The notes under the pieces: model-generated | What the model saw: the letters and a program-made list of their open reading frames with translations, nothing else | What the model was told of the DNA's origin: nothing | Databases searched by the model: none | Program-made: the position numbers and the translations under genes | NCBI GenBank assembly: GCA_900768845.1 | Contig: CAAGEK010000042.1 | Span: 1-21,297, forward strand | Origin: Alphaproteobacteria bacterium | GTDB lineage: Bacteria > Pseudomonadota > Alphaproteobacteria > CAAGCB01 > CAG-977 | DNA length: 21,297 nucleotides | Direction: 5' to 3' | Part shown: positions 12,580 to 21,262 of the stretch, piece after piece | How the letters are laid out: every line of letters starts with the position of its first letter | Numbering within the stretch: the first letter of the stretch is position 1

Positions 12580-13014
12580 TCATCCCTGCCGTTGCCATAT
12601 CATAACATATTCTTTTTCGCCGGTGTTGTCATCCGTTCCTTCGCATTGAACGCAAAAACCTTCCCGCTTATAAAAATCCGCCGCCCGCGTGTTTTTTTGA
12701 TAAACGCTCAATTGTAAAGAATCTCTTTTGTTTTTGGCATAATCGACAAGCCGTTTGCCGATTCCCCGAGAGCGCATCCCTTCCGCCACGAAAATTCCGG
12801 CGACATAGTCCGACTGAAGGCCGATGAAGCCTTGAACATTCCGGCTGTTTTCATCTTCATACACATAAACTTCGGCTTGCGGGAACATTTCTTTCACCGA
12901 ATCAAAAATCCCCGTCCAATATCGAGCCGGAACAAAATCGTGAGCCTTGATATTGCCGTCCAACCAAATTTTCGCCACTGAATCGATATCCGCGGTTTTC
13001 ATCATCCTGATCAT
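12580..13014 (-). CDS. GNAT-family N-acetyltransferase (YjaB-like)
   Basis: A 144-residue single-domain acetyltransferase using acetyl-CoA; the substrate is unknown. The start MIRMMKTADIDSVAKIWLDG and the NIKAHDFVPARYW segment resemble the YjaB-type branch. The acetyl-CoA pyrophosphate loop is RSRGIGKRL (81-89), preceded by VAGIFV. The C-terminal part has LSVYQKNTRAADFYKREGF, the standard GNAT beta5-alpha4 signature. ATG 13014 fits the family N-terminus, but its ribosome binding site is poor (AGGG twelve bases away). An upstream TTG at 13038 lies inside the preceding terminator and is unlikely. It sits just after the acrB-type gene on the same strand, separated by that terminator. Confidence 0.87.
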   Translation of the reverse strand: MIRMMKTADIDSVAKIWLDGNIKAHDFVPARYWTGIFDSVKEMFPQAEVYVYEDENSRNVQGFIGLQSDYVAGIFVAEGMRSRGIGKRLVDYAKNKRDSLQLSVYQKNTRAADFYKREGFCVQCEGTDDNTGEKEYVMIWQRQG

Positions 13015-13034
13015 CGTTTTTTCAATCCCTGCAA

Positions 13035-13073
13035 CCAAACAAAAAGGCGGAAAGAAAACTCTCCCCGCCTTTT
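13035..13073 (-). terminator. Rho-independent terminator of the RND efflux operon
   Basis: On the minus strand, AAAAGGCGG (from 13073 back to 13065) pairs with CCGCCTTTT, followed by more T. It lies 17 bases after the transporter stop codon and separates the pump from the GNAT gene. Confidence 0.88.
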
Positions 13074-13090
13074 GGGTTCACAAACAAAGC

Positions 13091-16000
13091 TCAGCTTTTA
13101 GAGCGGCTCAGTTCATAACTTTCCTTTTTCATCCGCCGTTTGTTGTGGAACTTTTCACGTCTGCGGACAAAGACAACGAACAACATCGGAATGATGAAAA
13201 TACCAAAAGCCGTCGCCGTGATCATACCGCCGAACACCGCGGTTCCCACCGAACGGCGCGCCATCGCGCCCGCACCGGCGGCGACGACCAGCGGCACCAA
13301 CCCCAAAATGAACGACACCGCCGTCATCATAACGGCACGGAAACGCAAATGAGCCGCCTGTACCGCCGCGTCTTCGGGAGAAAGCCCCTCTTCCCGCAGG
13401 TCTTTTGCAAATTCAACAATCAAAATAGCGTTCTTTGACGCTTGCGCAATCAACAAAACAAAGCCGATTTGCGCGTAAATATTGTTGACCAGACCGAATG
13501 CGTACAGGAAAATCAACGCCCCCAGCAAAGCGACCGAAACCGACAGCAAAACGGGAACGGGAATCATCCAGCTTTCGTACAATGCGACAAGGAAAAGGTA
13601 AGCAAACAAGAACGCCAATGCCAAAATCGACGCCGTCTGCCCCGAAGCTTCGCGTTCCTGCAAAGACATACCGGACCATTCGTAAGAATAGCCGGACGGC
13701 AGAATTTCTTTGGCCACCCTCGCCATTTCGTCCATCGCCTGCCCCGAGCTGACGCCTGCAGCCCCCGAACCGTTAATGGAAATCGACATCATATTATTAT
13801 AACGCGTCAAAACCTGCGGTCCCAAAACGGGCTTGATCGTAACCAGAGAACGCAAGGGAACCATGCTTCCCTTATTATTGCGGACGTAGAGTTTGAAAAC
13901 GTCGTCGCCGGTACTGCGGTCTTCCTTACGGCCTTGGACGTTCACTTCGTAAACTTTCCCGCCCAACACAAAGTCGTTGACGTAATAATATCCCAACGTC
14001 GATTGCATTTGAGCGTACACATCACTGATGTTCACACCCAGAATTTGCGCTTTGACGCGATCCAAATCGACGAACAACTGCGGAGTCGAAGTACTGAACG
14101 TACTGTACACCATTTGCAGTTTCGGATCCCCGTTCGCCGCCATCAACAGCTTGTTCATCACCTGTTCCATCTGTTGAGGCGTATCGCCCGCGGAATTTTG
14201 CAAACGGAAGTCGAAACCGTTCGCCATACCGACGCCGGGGATGGCCGGAATGTTAAACGGACGGATCAAAGCCCCCTGAATTTGCGAATATTGGGGATAC
14301 AACTTGGCAATAATCGCACCGACCTGCATGGAAGGATCACGGCGAACCTCGTAAGGTTTCAAACCGACAATCATCATGCCCATGTTCGGACCGTTACCGC
14401 CGATCATGCTGTGTCCGGCAACCATCATCGTATTTTCAACCGCGGGATGCTTTGAGGAAATATCGTAAATCCGGCGCAAAATATTGACCGTTCGTTCCTG
14501 CGCCGCGCCTTCGGGCAACTGAACGTCAATCATGAACATCCCTTGGTCTTCGTCAGGCAGAAATCCCTGAGGCACAATCTTTGTCATTCCCCAAGCCGCC
14601 GCGAATACCGCCATAATAATCAAAACAGACAACGACGAATGACGAACCAAGTGTTTGACCACTTTGGTATACCCGTCACGCCCCTTGTCTATTTGAGCCA
14701 TACACCACGGCACAAGCCCGCGTGCCGGCTTTTCCTCGTGACGCAACAAAATCGCGCACAACGCCGGACTGAGCGTCAAAGCGTTCAAAGCGGAAATCAT
14801 CATCGAGCAAGACACGGTAATTGCAAATTGCTTGTACAATTCGCCCGAAATCCCCGGAACGAAAGCCACCGGAACAAACACGGACAAAATAACCAACGTG
14901 ATGGCGATAATGGGAGCCGTAATCTGACTCATGGCCTTTGCCACGCACTCGGGTACGGGCAAATCCGGCTCTTCGGAAATCACGCGTTCCACGTTTTCAA
15001 CGACCATGATCGCATCGTCAACCACGATACCGATAACCAAAACGATCGACAACAGGGAAATCGTATTCGCGGAAATGCCGAACGGAGCCATGAAAATGAA
15101 CGTACCGATCAAAGAAACGGGGACGGCGACAGCGGGAATCAAAGTGGCGCGCCACGTTCCCAAAGACAGGTAAACCGTCAGCAAAACCAGAATGAACGCT
15201 TCAAAAATCGTATGCAGAACTTCGTTGATCGTCGCATTAATGAAAACCGTGGTATCGAAAATGACGACGTAATCGACGCCTTCGGGAAAGAAGGGTTTCA
15301 TACGTTCCAATTCGGCTTTGACTTTCGTGGCGACGGACACTGCGTTCGCCCCGGGGCCCAAGTTGATCATCGCGCCCGAAGCGACGCGGCCGTTGTAATT
15401 GACCGTTGAAGAATACGACGTCGCGCCCAACTCGATTGTTGCCACATCCTTTAAACGCAACAGACCGCCGTTGATATCCGAACGCAAAATAATATTGCCG
15501 AATTCTTCGGGAGTGCTTAAACGCCCTGCGGTTTTCAGGGAAAATTCCAACTGTTGATCGGCGGGAGCCGGCGACGCGCCGACCGAACCGACCGCCGGTT
15601 GGATGTTTTGCGAGGTGATCGCGGCGATTACATCCGCATTTGTCAGCCCCAAATTCGACAAACGTTCCGCATTCAACCAAACGCGCATACTGTAATCGAT
15701 ATCGCCGAACGTATTGACTTCGCCGACGCCGGGGACGCGAGCCAAAGCGTCTTTAAGCGTGGACGTCATATAGTTCGCCAAAAAGTCGACATTTCGGGAA
15801 CCGTCCGGAGAATACAGGGAAAACGCCATCAGCATTGACGTCGTATTCTTTTTGACGGTGACGCCCTGCTGTTGCACTTCGGAAGGCAGTTTTGTCGTAA
15901 TCTGGTTGATACGGTTTTGCACGTTCACCGTATTCATGTCGGGATCCGTCCCCAACAAGAACGTAACGCGCAAAGAGTACGTCCCGTCGTTTGCACTGGT

Positions 16001-16243
16001 CGAATCCATGTAAAGCATATTATCAACGCCGTTGACTTGGGATTCGATGACTTGTGCGACGGTTTGCTCGATAACTTCGGCACTGGCTCCGGGATATACC
16101 GCGGAAACGGACACCGAAGGGGGGACGACGTCGGGCAACTGCGCGACGGGAATGGTGCGAATCGAAATCAAACCGGCGATCAAAATCACCAGAGAAACCA
16201 CGATCGCCAAACGCGGGCGCGAAATGAAAATCCGAGAGAACAT
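13091..16243 (-). CDS. RND multidrug efflux transporter, HAE-1 (AcrB-like)
   Basis: Proton-driven inner-membrane pump of 1050 residues, the usual AcrB/MexB length. It starts MFSRIFISRPRLAIVVSLVI, then has two large periplasmic loops and twelve helices. The proton-relay residues are present: Asp409-Asp410 in GIVVDDAIMVVENVE (TM4) and Lys937 in LLIAQASKNAILIVEFA (TM10). Family landmarks include PDVVPPSVSVSAVYPGASAEVIE, LPSEVQQQGV (as in MexB-type pumps), GFLPDEDQG and IPAIPGVG. Substrates cannot be predicted from sequence. ATG 16243 follows the fusion-protein stop by 12 bp with an AAGGGG site. No outer-membrane TolC/OprM gene is in the window, so the pump presumably borrows one encoded elsewhere. 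Confidence 0.96.
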   Translation of the reverse strand: MFSRIFISRPRLAIVVSLVILIAGLISIRTIPVAQLPDVVPPSVSVSAVYPGASAEVIEQTVAQVIESQVNGVDNMLYMDSTSANDGTYSLRVTFLLGTDPDMNTVNVQNRINQITTKLPSEVQQQGVTVKKNTTSMLMAFSLYSPDGSRNVDFLANYMTSTLKDALARVPGVGEVNTFGDIDYSMRVWLNAERLSNLGLTNADVIAAITSQNIQPAVGSVGASPAPADQQLEFSLKTAGRLSTPEEFGNIILRSDINGGLLRLKDVATIELGATSYSSTVNYNGRVASGAMINLGPGANAVSVATKVKAELERMKPFFPEGVDYVVIFDTTVFINATINEVLHTIFEAFILVLLTVYLSLGTWRATLIPAVAVPVSLIGTFIFMAPFGISANTISLLSIVLVIGIVVDDAIMVVENVERVISEEPDLPVPECVAKAMSQITAPIIAITLVILSVFVPVAFVPGISGELYKQFAITVSCSMMISALNALTLSPALCAILLRHEEKPARGLVPWCMAQIDKGRDGYTKVVKHLVRHSSLSVLIIMAVFAAAWGMTKIVPQGFLPDEDQGMFMIDVQLPEGAAQERTVNILRRIYDISSKHPAVENTMMVAGHSMIGGNGPNMGMMIVGLKPYEVRRDPSMQVGAIIAKLYPQYSQIQGALIRPFNIPAIPGVGMANGFDFRLQNSAGDTPQQMEQVMNKLLMAANGDPKLQMVYSTFSTSTPQLFVDLDRVKAQILGVNISDVYAQMQSTLGYYYVNDFVLGGKVYEVNVQGRKEDRSTGDDVFKLYVRNNKGSMVPLRSLVTIKPVLGPQVLTRYNNMMSISINGSGAAGVSSGQAMDEMARVAKEILPSGYSYEWSGMSLQEREASGQTASILALAFLFAYLFLVALYESWMIPVPVLLSVSVALLGALIFLYAFGLVNNIYAQIGFVLLIAQASKNAILIVEFAKDLREEGLSPEDAAVQAAHLRFRAVMMTAVSFILGLVPLVVAAGAGAMARRSVGTAVFGGMITATAFGIFIIPMLFVVFVRRREKFHNKRRMKKESYELSRSKS

Positions 16244-16255
16244 TCTGCTTTCCCC

Positions 16256-17419
16256 TTATTTTTTGCTTTTCTTTACGACAGCCGGACGTTTGGCCTGAGC
16301 CGCGGCAGGCGCATCAACGACGACTTCCTGTCCGGGACGGACTTTTTGCAATCCTTCCGTAACGACTCTTTCGCCTTCTTCCAAACCTTCCAGAATGACG
16401 ATATTCTTGCCTTGTTCCGCACCCAAAACGACGGGACGGCTGACAATTTTGTTTTGGGAATCGACCGTGTAGACATATTTTCCGTTGACGGCGGACATCA
16501 AAGCCGCCTGAGGCACGACAATTTTTTCAACGGGGGATTCATATTCCAAAATCACGGATACGAACTGGCCGGAAACCAATTGTTGCGACGGATTGGGGAA
16601 ACCTGCGCGCAAAGACAAAGTGTCCGTGTGGTCGCTGACCGTGACGTCCATAAAGTTCACCTGTCCGCCGTAACGGTAAATCGAACCGTCCGCCATCTTC
16701 AAAGAAATGGACAGGTTGTCCTTCGATTTCAAAATCCCCGCGGACTGCAAAGCCAGCATTTCCCGTTCGCTGATCGAAAACAGCACGTTCATCGGGTCGA
16801 CCGACACCATTTCCGCCAACGTCGTGTTCGCCGGCAGATATTCGCCCGCGGAAAAAGCGGCCAGACCGATTTTTCCGGCGAACGGAGCCTTGACCGACGT
16901 ATAGCCCAAATTGATTTTAGACAGGTTTAATGCGGCTTGAGCCTGCAAAACCTGCGCTTTCGCCACGCTGTTTTCCGCTTCGCGCGTATCAACCGTAGCT
17001 TGGGAGATATTGCCCGTTTTGCGCAACTCCAAAGCACGTTCAAGGTTCAATTTCGCGATTTTGGCATCGGCACGCGCCTTTTCCAGATTGGCGGACGCCT
17101 GAGCGACTTCGGCTTCAAACGGTTCGCGTTCCAAAGTGAACAGCAACTGGCCTTTTTTAACGACGTCGCCCTCTTCAAACAGGCGATCCTTTAAAAATCC
17201 GGCCACGCGAGCTTTTAAAGTAATGGAATCGACAGCATCAACGCGCCCCGGAAAATCAAAACGTTCAACATAACCGCTTTTGACGGCGGGCGTAACCGTT
17301 ACATGGGGTTTCATCATCACCGGTGCGGCGGCGTCCTTTTTTTCCTGACAACCGCTTAATGCGGTCAACGCAGACAAAACCAAAGCAAAAACGGATAAAA
17401 CACGACGATTAACAGACAT
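16256..17419 (-). CDS. RND efflux membrane fusion protein (AcrA-like)
   Basis: Periplasmic adaptor joining the inner-membrane RND pump to an outer-membrane channel. It has 387 residues with a lipoprotein signal ending LSGC (Cys24). Then come the membrane-proximal strand (PHVTVTPAVKSGYVERFDFPGRVDAVDSI), a lipoyl half-motif (FEEGDVVKKGQLLFTLE), a helical hairpin of about 70 residues (AQASANLEKARADAKIAKLN), the second lipoyl half (TSVKAPFAGKIG) and the beta-barrel (DPMNVLFSISE). The end is Lys/Ala-rich. ATG 17419 is chosen for its signal peptide and the AGGGGG site seven bases upstream; an in-frame start at 17449 adds only a hydrophilic stretch. It forms a two-gene operon with the pump under a good promoter. 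Confidence 0.94.
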   Translation of the reverse strand: MSVNRRVLSVFALVLSALTALSGCQEKKDAAAPVMMKPHVTVTPAVKSGYVERFDFPGRVDAVDSITLKARVAGFLKDRLFEEGDVVKKGQLLFTLEREPFEAEVAQASANLEKARADAKIAKLNLERALELRKTGNISQATVDTREAENSVAKAQVLQAQAALNLSKINLGYTSVKAPFAGKIGLAAFSAGEYLPANTTLAEMVSVDPMNVLFSISEREMLALQSAGILKSKDNLSISLKMADGSIYRYGGQVNFMDVTVSDHTDTLSLRAGFPNPSQQLVSGQFVSVILEYESPVEKIVVPQAALMSAVNGKYVYTVDSQNKIVSRPVVLGAEQGKNIVILEGLEEGERVVTEGLQKVRPGQEVVVDAPAAAQAKRPAVVKKSKK

Positions 17420-17487
17420 TCGATTTCCCCCTGATGGAGTTTTATGCAAAAGGCTCCTCCTTTTCCCAAAGAAGGCAAACCAGCTTT

Positions 17488-17516
17488 TTTATACATAAAT
17501 ATAATTTATTTCACAA
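17488..17516 (-). promoter_or_regulatory. Promoter of the RND efflux operon
   Basis: Read on the minus strand: TTGTGA (17511-17516), exactly 17 bases, then TATAAA (17488-17493). Both boxes are good sigma70-type matches. The spacer contains the inverted repeat ATAAAT-ATA-ATTTAT (17495-17509), a possible operator between the boxes. The predicted leader before the ATG at 17419 is about 60 bases. Confidence 0.65.
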
Positions 17517-17522
17517 GCGGTT

Positions 17523-18377
17523 TTACAAAAGAAATGTATCGCGAAACCACCAAAAAGGATATTCGGCTTCCAAATCCCGTCTTGCCTTGCGCGCCGCGTC
17601 CGCGTCGTCAAAAAAAGCGAAACAGGTTCCGCCGCTGCCCGACATACGCGAAAAAAGGCAGGAATCGCACGAATCCAAGGCTTTCAGCACATTTTGAATT
17701 TCAGGTTCGACACGAACCGCCCCTTCCGTCAAATCGTTGCGGCGACGCTTCAATGCCCGTATGAAGTTTTCGGGCGAAAACTCGTCCGGCGTCAAAGGAT
17801 CCGGACGGGAAAAACCGCCCGTCCTGTTTTTAAAAACCGAGGGAGTCGCCACGGGCTTGTCGGGATTGGCCAGCAAAACCGCCGTATGCGGCACGTCCGG
17901 CACGGCCTCGAGGCGTTCGCCTATTCCCGAAACGTGGACGGGGCGCGCTTTCAGACACGACGGAACGTCCGCCCCCAAAGACAAGGCCAATTCGCCGAGT
18001 TCGTCCGCGGGCAAGGATTTGCCCCACAACCGTTGCAACACCGCCAGCGTCGCCGCCGCATCCGACGATCCGCCGCCGATTCCCGAAGCCAAAGGCAGAT
18101 TTTTTTCCAAAACGATTTCGGCCGCAGGTTTCACGCCCAAAGCCTCCGCCAGTTTTTCAGCCGCCTTGAGTACGATGTTATCCCCGCACGCAGACAACTT
18201 CGCCGCATAAGGCCCGACAATTTTCAACGACAACCCGTCGGCGGGAAAAGCCTCCACTTCATCACCGTAGTCGGTAAATGCAAAAAGACTGTCCAACAGG
18301 TGATACCCGTCGGCGCGACGGCCGACAACGTGCAAATACAAATTCAGCTTTGCCGGAGCTTTCGCCCTGAAACGCAT
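17523..18377 (-). CDS. ispE: 4-diphosphocytidyl-2-C-methyl-D-erythritol kinase
   Basis: GHMP kinase phosphorylating CDP-methylerythritol in the non-mevalonate (MEP) isoprenoid pathway. It has 284 residues, close to the E. coli enzyme. Landmarks are APAKLNLYLHVVGRRADGYH at the N-terminus with Lys10, the ATP-binding glycine-rich loop PLASGIGGGSSDAAA (95-109), catalytic Asp137 in SLGADVP, and the C-terminal MSGSGGTCFA loop. ATG 18377 overlaps the stop of the upstream TPR gene by one base (TAATG), so translation is probably coupled. The stop codon lies just upstream of the efflux promoter. The presence of ispE implies the MEP rather than the mevalonate route. Confidence 0.96.
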   Translation of the reverse strand: MRFRAKAPAKLNLYLHVVGRRADGYHLLDSLFAFTDYGDEVEAFPADGLSLKIVGPYAAKLSACGDNIVLKAAEKLAEALGVKPAAEIVLEKNLPLASGIGGGSSDAAATLAVLQRLWGKSLPADELGELALSLGADVPSCLKARPVHVSGIGERLEAVPDVPHTAVLLANPDKPVATPSVFKNRTGGFSRPDPLTPDEFSPENFIRALKRRRNDLTEGAVRVEPEIQNVLKALDSCDSCLFSRMSGSGGTCFAFFDDADAARKARRDLEAEYPFWWFRDTFLL

Positions 18378-20287
18378 TATTTTCCGCCCTTTTTCTTTCC
18401 TGAACGGCGCGAAGTTTTCACTTCGTCTTCGCTTTGTCCGTCTTCCTGCCGGATAAGAAGCTTGTCCCCGACGACGTCCAGTCCGTCTTTCAGCTTCGCC
18501 TCGGTCCGTTCCCGATCGCCGGCGGAAAAATCATCGTTGACGTCCAACGCCTTGCGCCATTGGAAACGGGCTTCCCGTTTACGGCCGTTGCGCCAATACG
18601 CATCACCCAAATGATCATTGATAACCGCGCTTCCGGGATCCAAAGACACGGCCGTTTCCAAAACGGGGACGGAACGACGGTAATCTTTCAGCAAATAATA
18701 CGCCCACCCCAGACTGTCCGCGATAAAACCTTCGTTCGGAGCCCTGAAAACGGCGCGTTCCAACATTCCTTTGGCCTTTTGGATGTTTTTGCCCTGTTCC
18801 AGCCAGAAATACCCCAAATAATTCAAGGCCAACGGCTGTTCGGGGCTGAGCGAAAGAGCCTTCAGGAAATCGTTTTCGGCTTTTCGGGCGTTCCCCCTGC
18901 GCTCGTTCGCGACGCCGCGGCTGTAGAACAGCGTCCAATGTTGCGGGCGCGGTTCGGGTATTCTTTTAATCGCTTCGGTATAAGCATCCGCCGCCGCGCC
19001 ATATTGTTTGTCCGTCAACAAAATATCGCCCATGGCAATATAGGGCAACGCCAAATCGTTGCGCTTGTCCGCCAAAGACTGCAATATTTTCGCGGCGCGT
19101 CCCACTTCGCCCTTTTTCGCCAGCAAATCCGCCGCACGCATTCGGGTGGCGAAGTAAATTTCGGATTCTTCGGTATCGGCCTCGTACAAAGCCAGAGCGT
19201 CGTCCTGTCTGCCCTGCGTTTCCAACAGTTCGCCCAACAAGACGCGCCCCAAAGAAAGCTGGGGATCCAGATCAAGCGCGAATCGGATGAAGAACAACGC
19301 GCTTTCGACGCTTCCCTTTCCCGCCAAACTGCCCGACACGTCAAAAAAGGCTTCGGCCATGCCGGATTGAGCCGACGGAACGTTCATCGGAATGAACGAC
19401 GCATCGGGATCGGCTCCTGCCGTAAAGAAACGTTTGTCCGTCAACGGATACGAACGGCTGCCGTTTTTGTAAGCTTCCATCAAAACGGCGAATTTTTTCG
19501 CATCTTTCTTGCGCAACAACAAATTGCCGTAAGTTTGAGCCGCACGCAAAGACAATCCCCCCGGTTCACGCAACAAAAGCTCGTAATTGTCTTCCGCTTC
19601 GCTTGAATCGCCCAGCATATCGCTCATCAAAGCCTTGTGAAAAACGTACAGAGCCTCGGTTCCGCGACCGTTGACGGCCTCCAAGGTTTTTAAAGCCGTT
19701 TCGGGCTGTTTCATTCCGATGTACACCCACGCTTCCAATAACGGCACAAGAAACGCGTTTTCCCGTTTGTTCGGAAAGTTTTCCAAAACGGCCAAAGCCC
19801 TGTCATAGCGTTCTTCTTTGACATTTTGGGAAACCACGACCAAAGCGGCCAAAACGGAATCAGGATCGTTTTTCAATTCCGCTTCGGCATACGGGAACGC
19901 TTCCGCCAAACGGCCTTCCACAGTCAGCAGGGCGAACATTTCCGACACCAGCCGCCGATTGTCCGGATCGGCTTTGACCGCATCGGATAAAAACTTCACG
20001 GCATTGGAAAAATCCCCGTCCTGCTTGGCTTGCAGGTACAGCATATAAGGTCCGATCGCTTCCGGAGAAAAAGAAAGAGCTTCACCTTGTTTCCGTTCTT
20101 TTTGAGCTTCCGCATCTTTATGAACCGCAGACGTGTCCTCGGGAACGGCCTTTTCCGTCCCGGCAACGGCGGTTTCGGCCGCTTTGGCTCGCGTTTGTTC
20201 AAACGCCGCTTCTCCGGCCGTGTTTTCGGGAACACAGGCGGCCAAAATCACAAACAGCAAACAAAATGCCCTTGACCCTTTACTCAT
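18377..20287 (-). CDS. TPR-repeat lipoprotein
   Basis: A 636-residue envelope protein. The signal MSKGSRAFCLLFVILAAC ends in an LAAC lipobox (Cys18). An Ala/Glu/Lys-rich linker runs to about residue 72, then tetratricopeptide repeats continue to about 600. Clear repeats include AIGPYMLYLQAKQDGDFSNA, DILLTDKQYGAAADAYTEAI, FIADSLGWAYYLLKDYRRSV and INDHLGDAYWRNGRKREARF. The DSLGWAYY repeat is characteristic of alphaproteobacterial TPR proteins encoded before ispE. The tail is Lys-rich. It is probably a scaffold for protein-protein contacts at the outer membrane; partners are unknown. ATG 20287 has a modest GGA site. The gene is divergent from udg and overlaps ispE by one base. Confidence 0.87.
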   Translation of the reverse strand: MSKGSRAFCLLFVILAACVPENTAGEAAFEQTRAKAAETAVAGTEKAVPEDTSAVHKDAEAQKERKQGEALSFSPEAIGPYMLYLQAKQDGDFSNAVKFLSDAVKADPDNRRLVSEMFALLTVEGRLAEAFPYAEAELKNDPDSVLAALVVVSQNVKEERYDRALAVLENFPNKRENAFLVPLLEAWVYIGMKQPETALKTLEAVNGRGTEALYVFHKALMSDMLGDSSEAEDNYELLLREPGGLSLRAAQTYGNLLLRKKDAKKFAVLMEAYKNGSRSYPLTDKRFFTAGADPDASFIPMNVPSAQSGMAEAFFDVSGSLAGKGSVESALFFIRFALDLDPQLSLGRVLLGELLETQGRQDDALALYEADTEESEIYFATRMRAADLLAKKGEVGRAAKILQSLADKRNDLALPYIAMGDILLTDKQYGAAADAYTEAIKRIPEPRPQHWTLFYSRGVANERRGNARKAENDFLKALSLSPEQPLALNYLGYFWLEQGKNIQKAKGMLERAVFRAPNEGFIADSLGWAYYLLKDYRRSVPVLETAVSLDPGSAVINDHLGDAYWRNGRKREARFQWRKALDVNDDFSAGDRERTEAKLKDGLDVVGDKLLIRQEDGQSEDEVKTSRRSGKKKGGK

Positions 20288-20398
20288 GATTTTTCCATAA
20301 GGTAAAAATAAACAAAGCCTGTTTAAGCATACCCTTTTTGTTCTTCAATTCACATTTTTTTTTCGTTCCCCGCTAAAAAATTTCATTCAAGCGTAAAA

Positions 20399-20404
20399 TA
20401 TGAT
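20399..20404 (+). promoter_or_regulatory. Possible -10 box of the uracil-DNA glycosylase gene
   Basis: TATGAT lies 12 bases before the ATG at 20417, with no convincing -35 box 16-18 bases upstream. If used, the transcript would start only about five or six bases before the ATG, agreeing with the missing ribosome binding site (near-leaderless start). Confidence 0.3.
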
Positions 20405-20416
20405 AGCCTGCTTACC

Positions 20417-21223
20417 ATGGAATCAGATTTTTTACATCCCGTAGAGCTGTTGGAGTGGTATCAAACCGCAGGGGCGGACGAGTCCGTCGCGCCGGAACCC
20501 TTGAACCGCTTGTCGCCGCTTACGGAAAAAAGCGTGCCGTCCGAAAACGTTCAATCCCCCTCTCTTCCCCTCCCCCCCTTTCCCTCGGATTCCCCGTCCT
20601 CTTACGAGCGTCCCTCCGCACTTCCCGACGCGGGAACGGCTGAAATGGCGGCAAAAGCTTCGACTTTGGACGAGCTGAAGCAAATCATGCAAAACTTTGA
20701 CGGTTGTCCGCTCAAAGAAACGGCGACAAATATGGTTTTCGGCATCGGAAAACGGGATAATCCCGATGTAATGCTGGTCGGCGAAGCTCCGGGGTACGAA
20801 GAAGACCGCCAAGGCGTCCCCTTCGTCGGCGTCAGCGGGCAGTTGCTGGACAAAATGCTGGCTTCAATCGGGCTGGATCGGGAAAAAGTGTACATCTCAA
20901 ACATCCTCCCGTGGCGTCCCCCCGGAAACAGAAAACCTTCCGAATCGGAAACAGCCCTGTTCACCCCCTTCATCCGCCGTCACATCGCTTTGGTTCGCCC
21001 GAAAGTCCTTTTGATGCTCGGCGGCAGCGCGGTCGCGGCTCTCATTGGCACAACCTCCGGTATCACAAAAACCAGAGGTAAATGGATGGAATACGACAAC
21101 GACGGGACTCCGATCCCCGCTTTCGCCTCCTTCCACCCTGCTTTTTTATTAAGGACTCCGGCACAAAAAAAGCTGGCTTGGAAAGACTTTCAAACCGTTC
21201 GGCAAAAACTTTTCCGCGAATAA
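20417..21223 (+). CDS. Uracil-DNA glycosylase, family 4-like, Fe-S ligands missing
   Basis: Probably excises uracil from DNA in base-excision repair. It has 268 residues. The N-terminal piece HPVELLEWYQTAGADESV matches the LLxWYxxxGADE opening seen in alphaproteobacterial members. A Pro/Ser-rich linker (about 30-75) follows, then the catalytic domain. Motif A is GEAPGYEEDRQGVPFVG (122-138), and the second motif is FHPAFLLR with His240. Family 4 enzymes use four cysteines for a 4Fe-4S cluster. Here only Cys97 (DGCPLKETATN) exists in the whole protein; the usual KCRPP is PWRPP (Trp166) and the fourth ligand position is near Phe182. ATG 20417 fits the family start but has no clear ribosome binding site. 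It is divergent from the TPR gene. Confidence 0.87.
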   Translation: MESDFLHPVELLEWYQTAGADESVAPEPLNRLSPLTEKSVPSENVQSPSLPLPPFPSDSPSSYERPSALPDAGTAEMAAKASTLDELKQIMQNFDGCPLKETATNMVFGIGKRDNPDVMLVGEAPGYEEDRQGVPFVGVSGQLLDKMLASIGLDREKVYISNILPWRPPGNRKPSESETALFTPFIRRHIALVRPKVLLMLGGSAVAALIGTTSGITKTRGKWMEYDNDGTPIPAFASFHPAFLLRTPAQKKLAWKDFQTVRQKLFRE

Positions 21224-21228
21224 ATAGT

Positions 21229-21262
21229 AAAGGGACGGAAGCTTTCATTCTCCCGCCCCTTT
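21229..21262 (+). terminator. Hairpin after the uracil-DNA glycosylase gene
   Basis: AAAGGGACGG (21229-21238) pairs with CCGCCCCTTT (21253-21262), with one A-C mismatch. It begins six bases after the stop. The following sequence is TTTCGG without a long T-run, so termination efficiency is unclear. Confidence 0.4.

Noticed and set aside
13442..14455. Long plus-strand open frame (337 codons) within the RND pump
   Set aside because: It is antisense to a clearly conserved transporter, with Arg/His/Gln-rich composition typical of a shadow frame.
15872..16930. Plus-strand open frame (352 codons) across the efflux gene junction
   Set aside because: It spans the boundary of two well-supported minus-strand genes and encodes low-quality His/Arg/Asn-rich sequence.
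18434..19606. Long plus-strand open frame (390 codons) opposite the TPR gene
   Set aside because: It is a shadow of a convincing lipoprotein with TPR repeats, has no recognisable domain, and is biased in composition.
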